From an uncultured Gammaproteobacteria bacterium (GTDB lineage Bacteria; Pseudomonadota; Gammaproteobacteria; Pseudomonadales; DT-91): DNA of 23,514 nt. The translations under genes and the position numbers were made by a program. The stretch is taken from positions 2,558 through 26,071 of the forward strand of contig CAKMZU010000006.1 of NCBI GenBank assembly GCA_929200485.1. Reading direction: 5' to 3'. The stretch's first letter is position 1. Each line of letters opens with the position of its first letter. Of the stretch, positions 22,691 to 23,514 are shown piece after piece. The notes beneath the pieces are model-generated. The model did not search any database and was not told the DNA's origin. It worked only from the letters and a program-made list of their open reading frames with translations.

Positions 22691-23514
22691 ATGAGACTCC
22701 TTCCTTGGCAGCGCACTAGTCTTTGGCTTACAGTTTTTATGGTGATTATCACCATACCCTTTTGGTTAATTCCGCTTGATTTGAGCGTTAGTAGCGTATT
22801 TTATACGCCAGATGCAGCACGAAGCTTCGCTGGTAAATATGAGCAGCCTTGGTCTGCTTTGTACAAATTAATTCCCGTCTTATCGATTTTAGTTGCTTTG
22901 GGTTCGCTGGGAATGGTTGCTGCGAGTTACTTGACACCCAAGGCACTGTATTTTCGTCGCCCAGCCATGGCAGTATTTTTAACTTTTTTACTGGGTCCAG
23001 GCTTGGTTGTTAATGGAATATTTAAAGAACATTACGGCAGACCCAGACCATCACAGGTTGAGAATTTTGGTGGGCAATACCCTTATGTTCCCCCCTTGGT
23101 CTATGGCGGGTATGAAAATGCAAAATCATTCCCTAGTGGGCATTCGTCTGTGGGTTTTGCTTTTATTATCTTCTTCCTGTTATGGCGAAAACGTAGGCCG
23201 CTATTGGCAATGTCTGCATTGGTAGGAACTTTTATTTTAGGAGCAAGTACAGGTCTTGCACGTATTGTCGGTGGCGGGCATTTTTTATCTGATGTGCTTT
23301 GGTCATTTTATATGGTGACTGTGGTTGCGCTTTTTGTACACTACTGGATTATCGAACGCCCCAAGGGTGCGCCACAGCCGGCTAACCGGAAGCAAAAGAA
23401 AGCATCCATTATTGGTACCGCTTTCTTTAGCTTTTTGTTGGTGGCTTGGGGTTTATTATCCATTCCTTTTGAAAAACAAATGCAGAAGCCGATTGAGCTT
23501 GATGGGGTAACGTC
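22691..23514 (+). CDS. PAP2-family membrane lipid phosphatase, 3' end outside window
   Basis: The frame is open from the ATG at 22691 to the right edge (274 codons). All three PAP2 signatures are present: K-x6-RP as KEHYGRPRP (112-120), PSGH (148-151), and R191-x5-H197-x3-D201 in ARIVGGGHFLSD, where the usual Ser before Arg is Ala. Membrane segments occur at about 11-28, 60-80, 92-110, 155-165, 174-190, 203-222 and 240-258. Such enzymes remove phosphate from undecaprenyl pyrophosphate, lipid A or phosphatidylglycerol phosphate on the periplasmic side. The large segment between K-x6-RP and PSGH, together with the adjacent ArnT-like gene, recalls lipid A phosphatases of the LpxE/LpxF type, but sequence alone does not settle the substrate. 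It starts 1 bp after the glycosyltransferase stop. Confidence 0.85.
   Translation, partial: MRLLPWQRTSLWLTVFMVIITIPFWLIPLDLSVSSVFYTPDAARSFAGKYEQPWSALYKLIPVLSILVALGSLGMVAASYLTPKALYFRRPAMAVFLTFLLGPGLVVNGIFKEHYGRPRPSQVENFGGQYPYVPPLVYGGYENAKSFPSGHSSVGFAFIIFFLLWRKRRPLLAMSALVGTFILGASTGLARIVGGGHFLSDVLWSFYMVTVVALFVHYWIIERPKGAPQPANRKQKKASIIGTAFFSFLLVAWGLLSIPFEKQMQKPIELDGVT

Noticed and set aside
1..23514. CRISPR array, insertion sequence or phage genes
   Set aside because: No regularly spaced repeats, no transposase or integrase frames and no phage structural genes were seen; the repeats present are short palindromes only.

Overview
The window looks like a chromosomal segment of a moderately AT-rich Gammaproteobacterium. 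This rests on a TonB-dependent outer-membrane receptor, a TrpR-type tryptophan repressor, an Lrp/AsnC regulator, an SdaC/SdaA serine pair and an ArnT-like/PAP2 envelope pair. Several proteins (single-chain serine deaminase with a penultimate Cys, short TrpR fused by overlap to TrpE, a large RHS protein) would fit a Legionellales-like, host-associated lineage. That placement is inference; nothing here fixes a genus.

Layout, left to right. 1-4569 is the 3' part of a very large RHS/YD-repeat protein, cut by the left edge, with an unrecognised C-terminal domain and no immunity gene behind it. 4744-7561 holds a TonB-dependent receptor, preceded by a G7 tract in its ribosome-binding region, and a small outer-membrane beta-barrel. 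7900-9036 is a DUF1624/HGSNAT-type membrane acyltransferase, bracketed by two large imperfect palindromes and by copies of a 19-bp box. 9242-10597 is an MFS (MHS-type) symporter. A secreted protein of unknown function follows on the minus strand.

11478-13774 is a minus-strand operon trpR-trpE-trpG (tryptophan repressor, then both anthranilate synthase subunits), with trpR and trpE overlapping as ATGA. 16894-20811 is a second minus-strand block read in the order lrp, aroK, sdaC, sdaA: an Lrp-type regulator, shikimate kinase, serine transporter and serine deaminase. AroK supplies the chorismate pathway that TrpE/TrpG drain, and SdaC/SdaA import serine and deaminate it to pyruvate. 21145 to the right edge is a two-gene envelope operon, an ArnT/PMT-type glycosyltransferase and a PAP2 lipid phosphatase, suggestive of lipid A or polyprenyl-phosphate modification.

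The most interesting part is 13780-16890, between trpR and sdaA. Three plus-strand genes there encode divergent but clearly related exported proteins of a family I do not recognise. They share a gap-free W-x2-D-x3-[ST]-x3-[LM]-x-[HN]-[FY]-x-L-x2-I motif and a second hydrophobic helix motif. Their upstream regions are collinear. The middle copy is flanked by a fossil of the trpR promoter on one side and a decayed copy of the sdaA 3' end on the other. The cluster therefore seems to have arisen by tandem duplication of a trpR-promoter/gene/sdaA-end unit, after which the secreted proteins diverged while the passenger pieces rotted.
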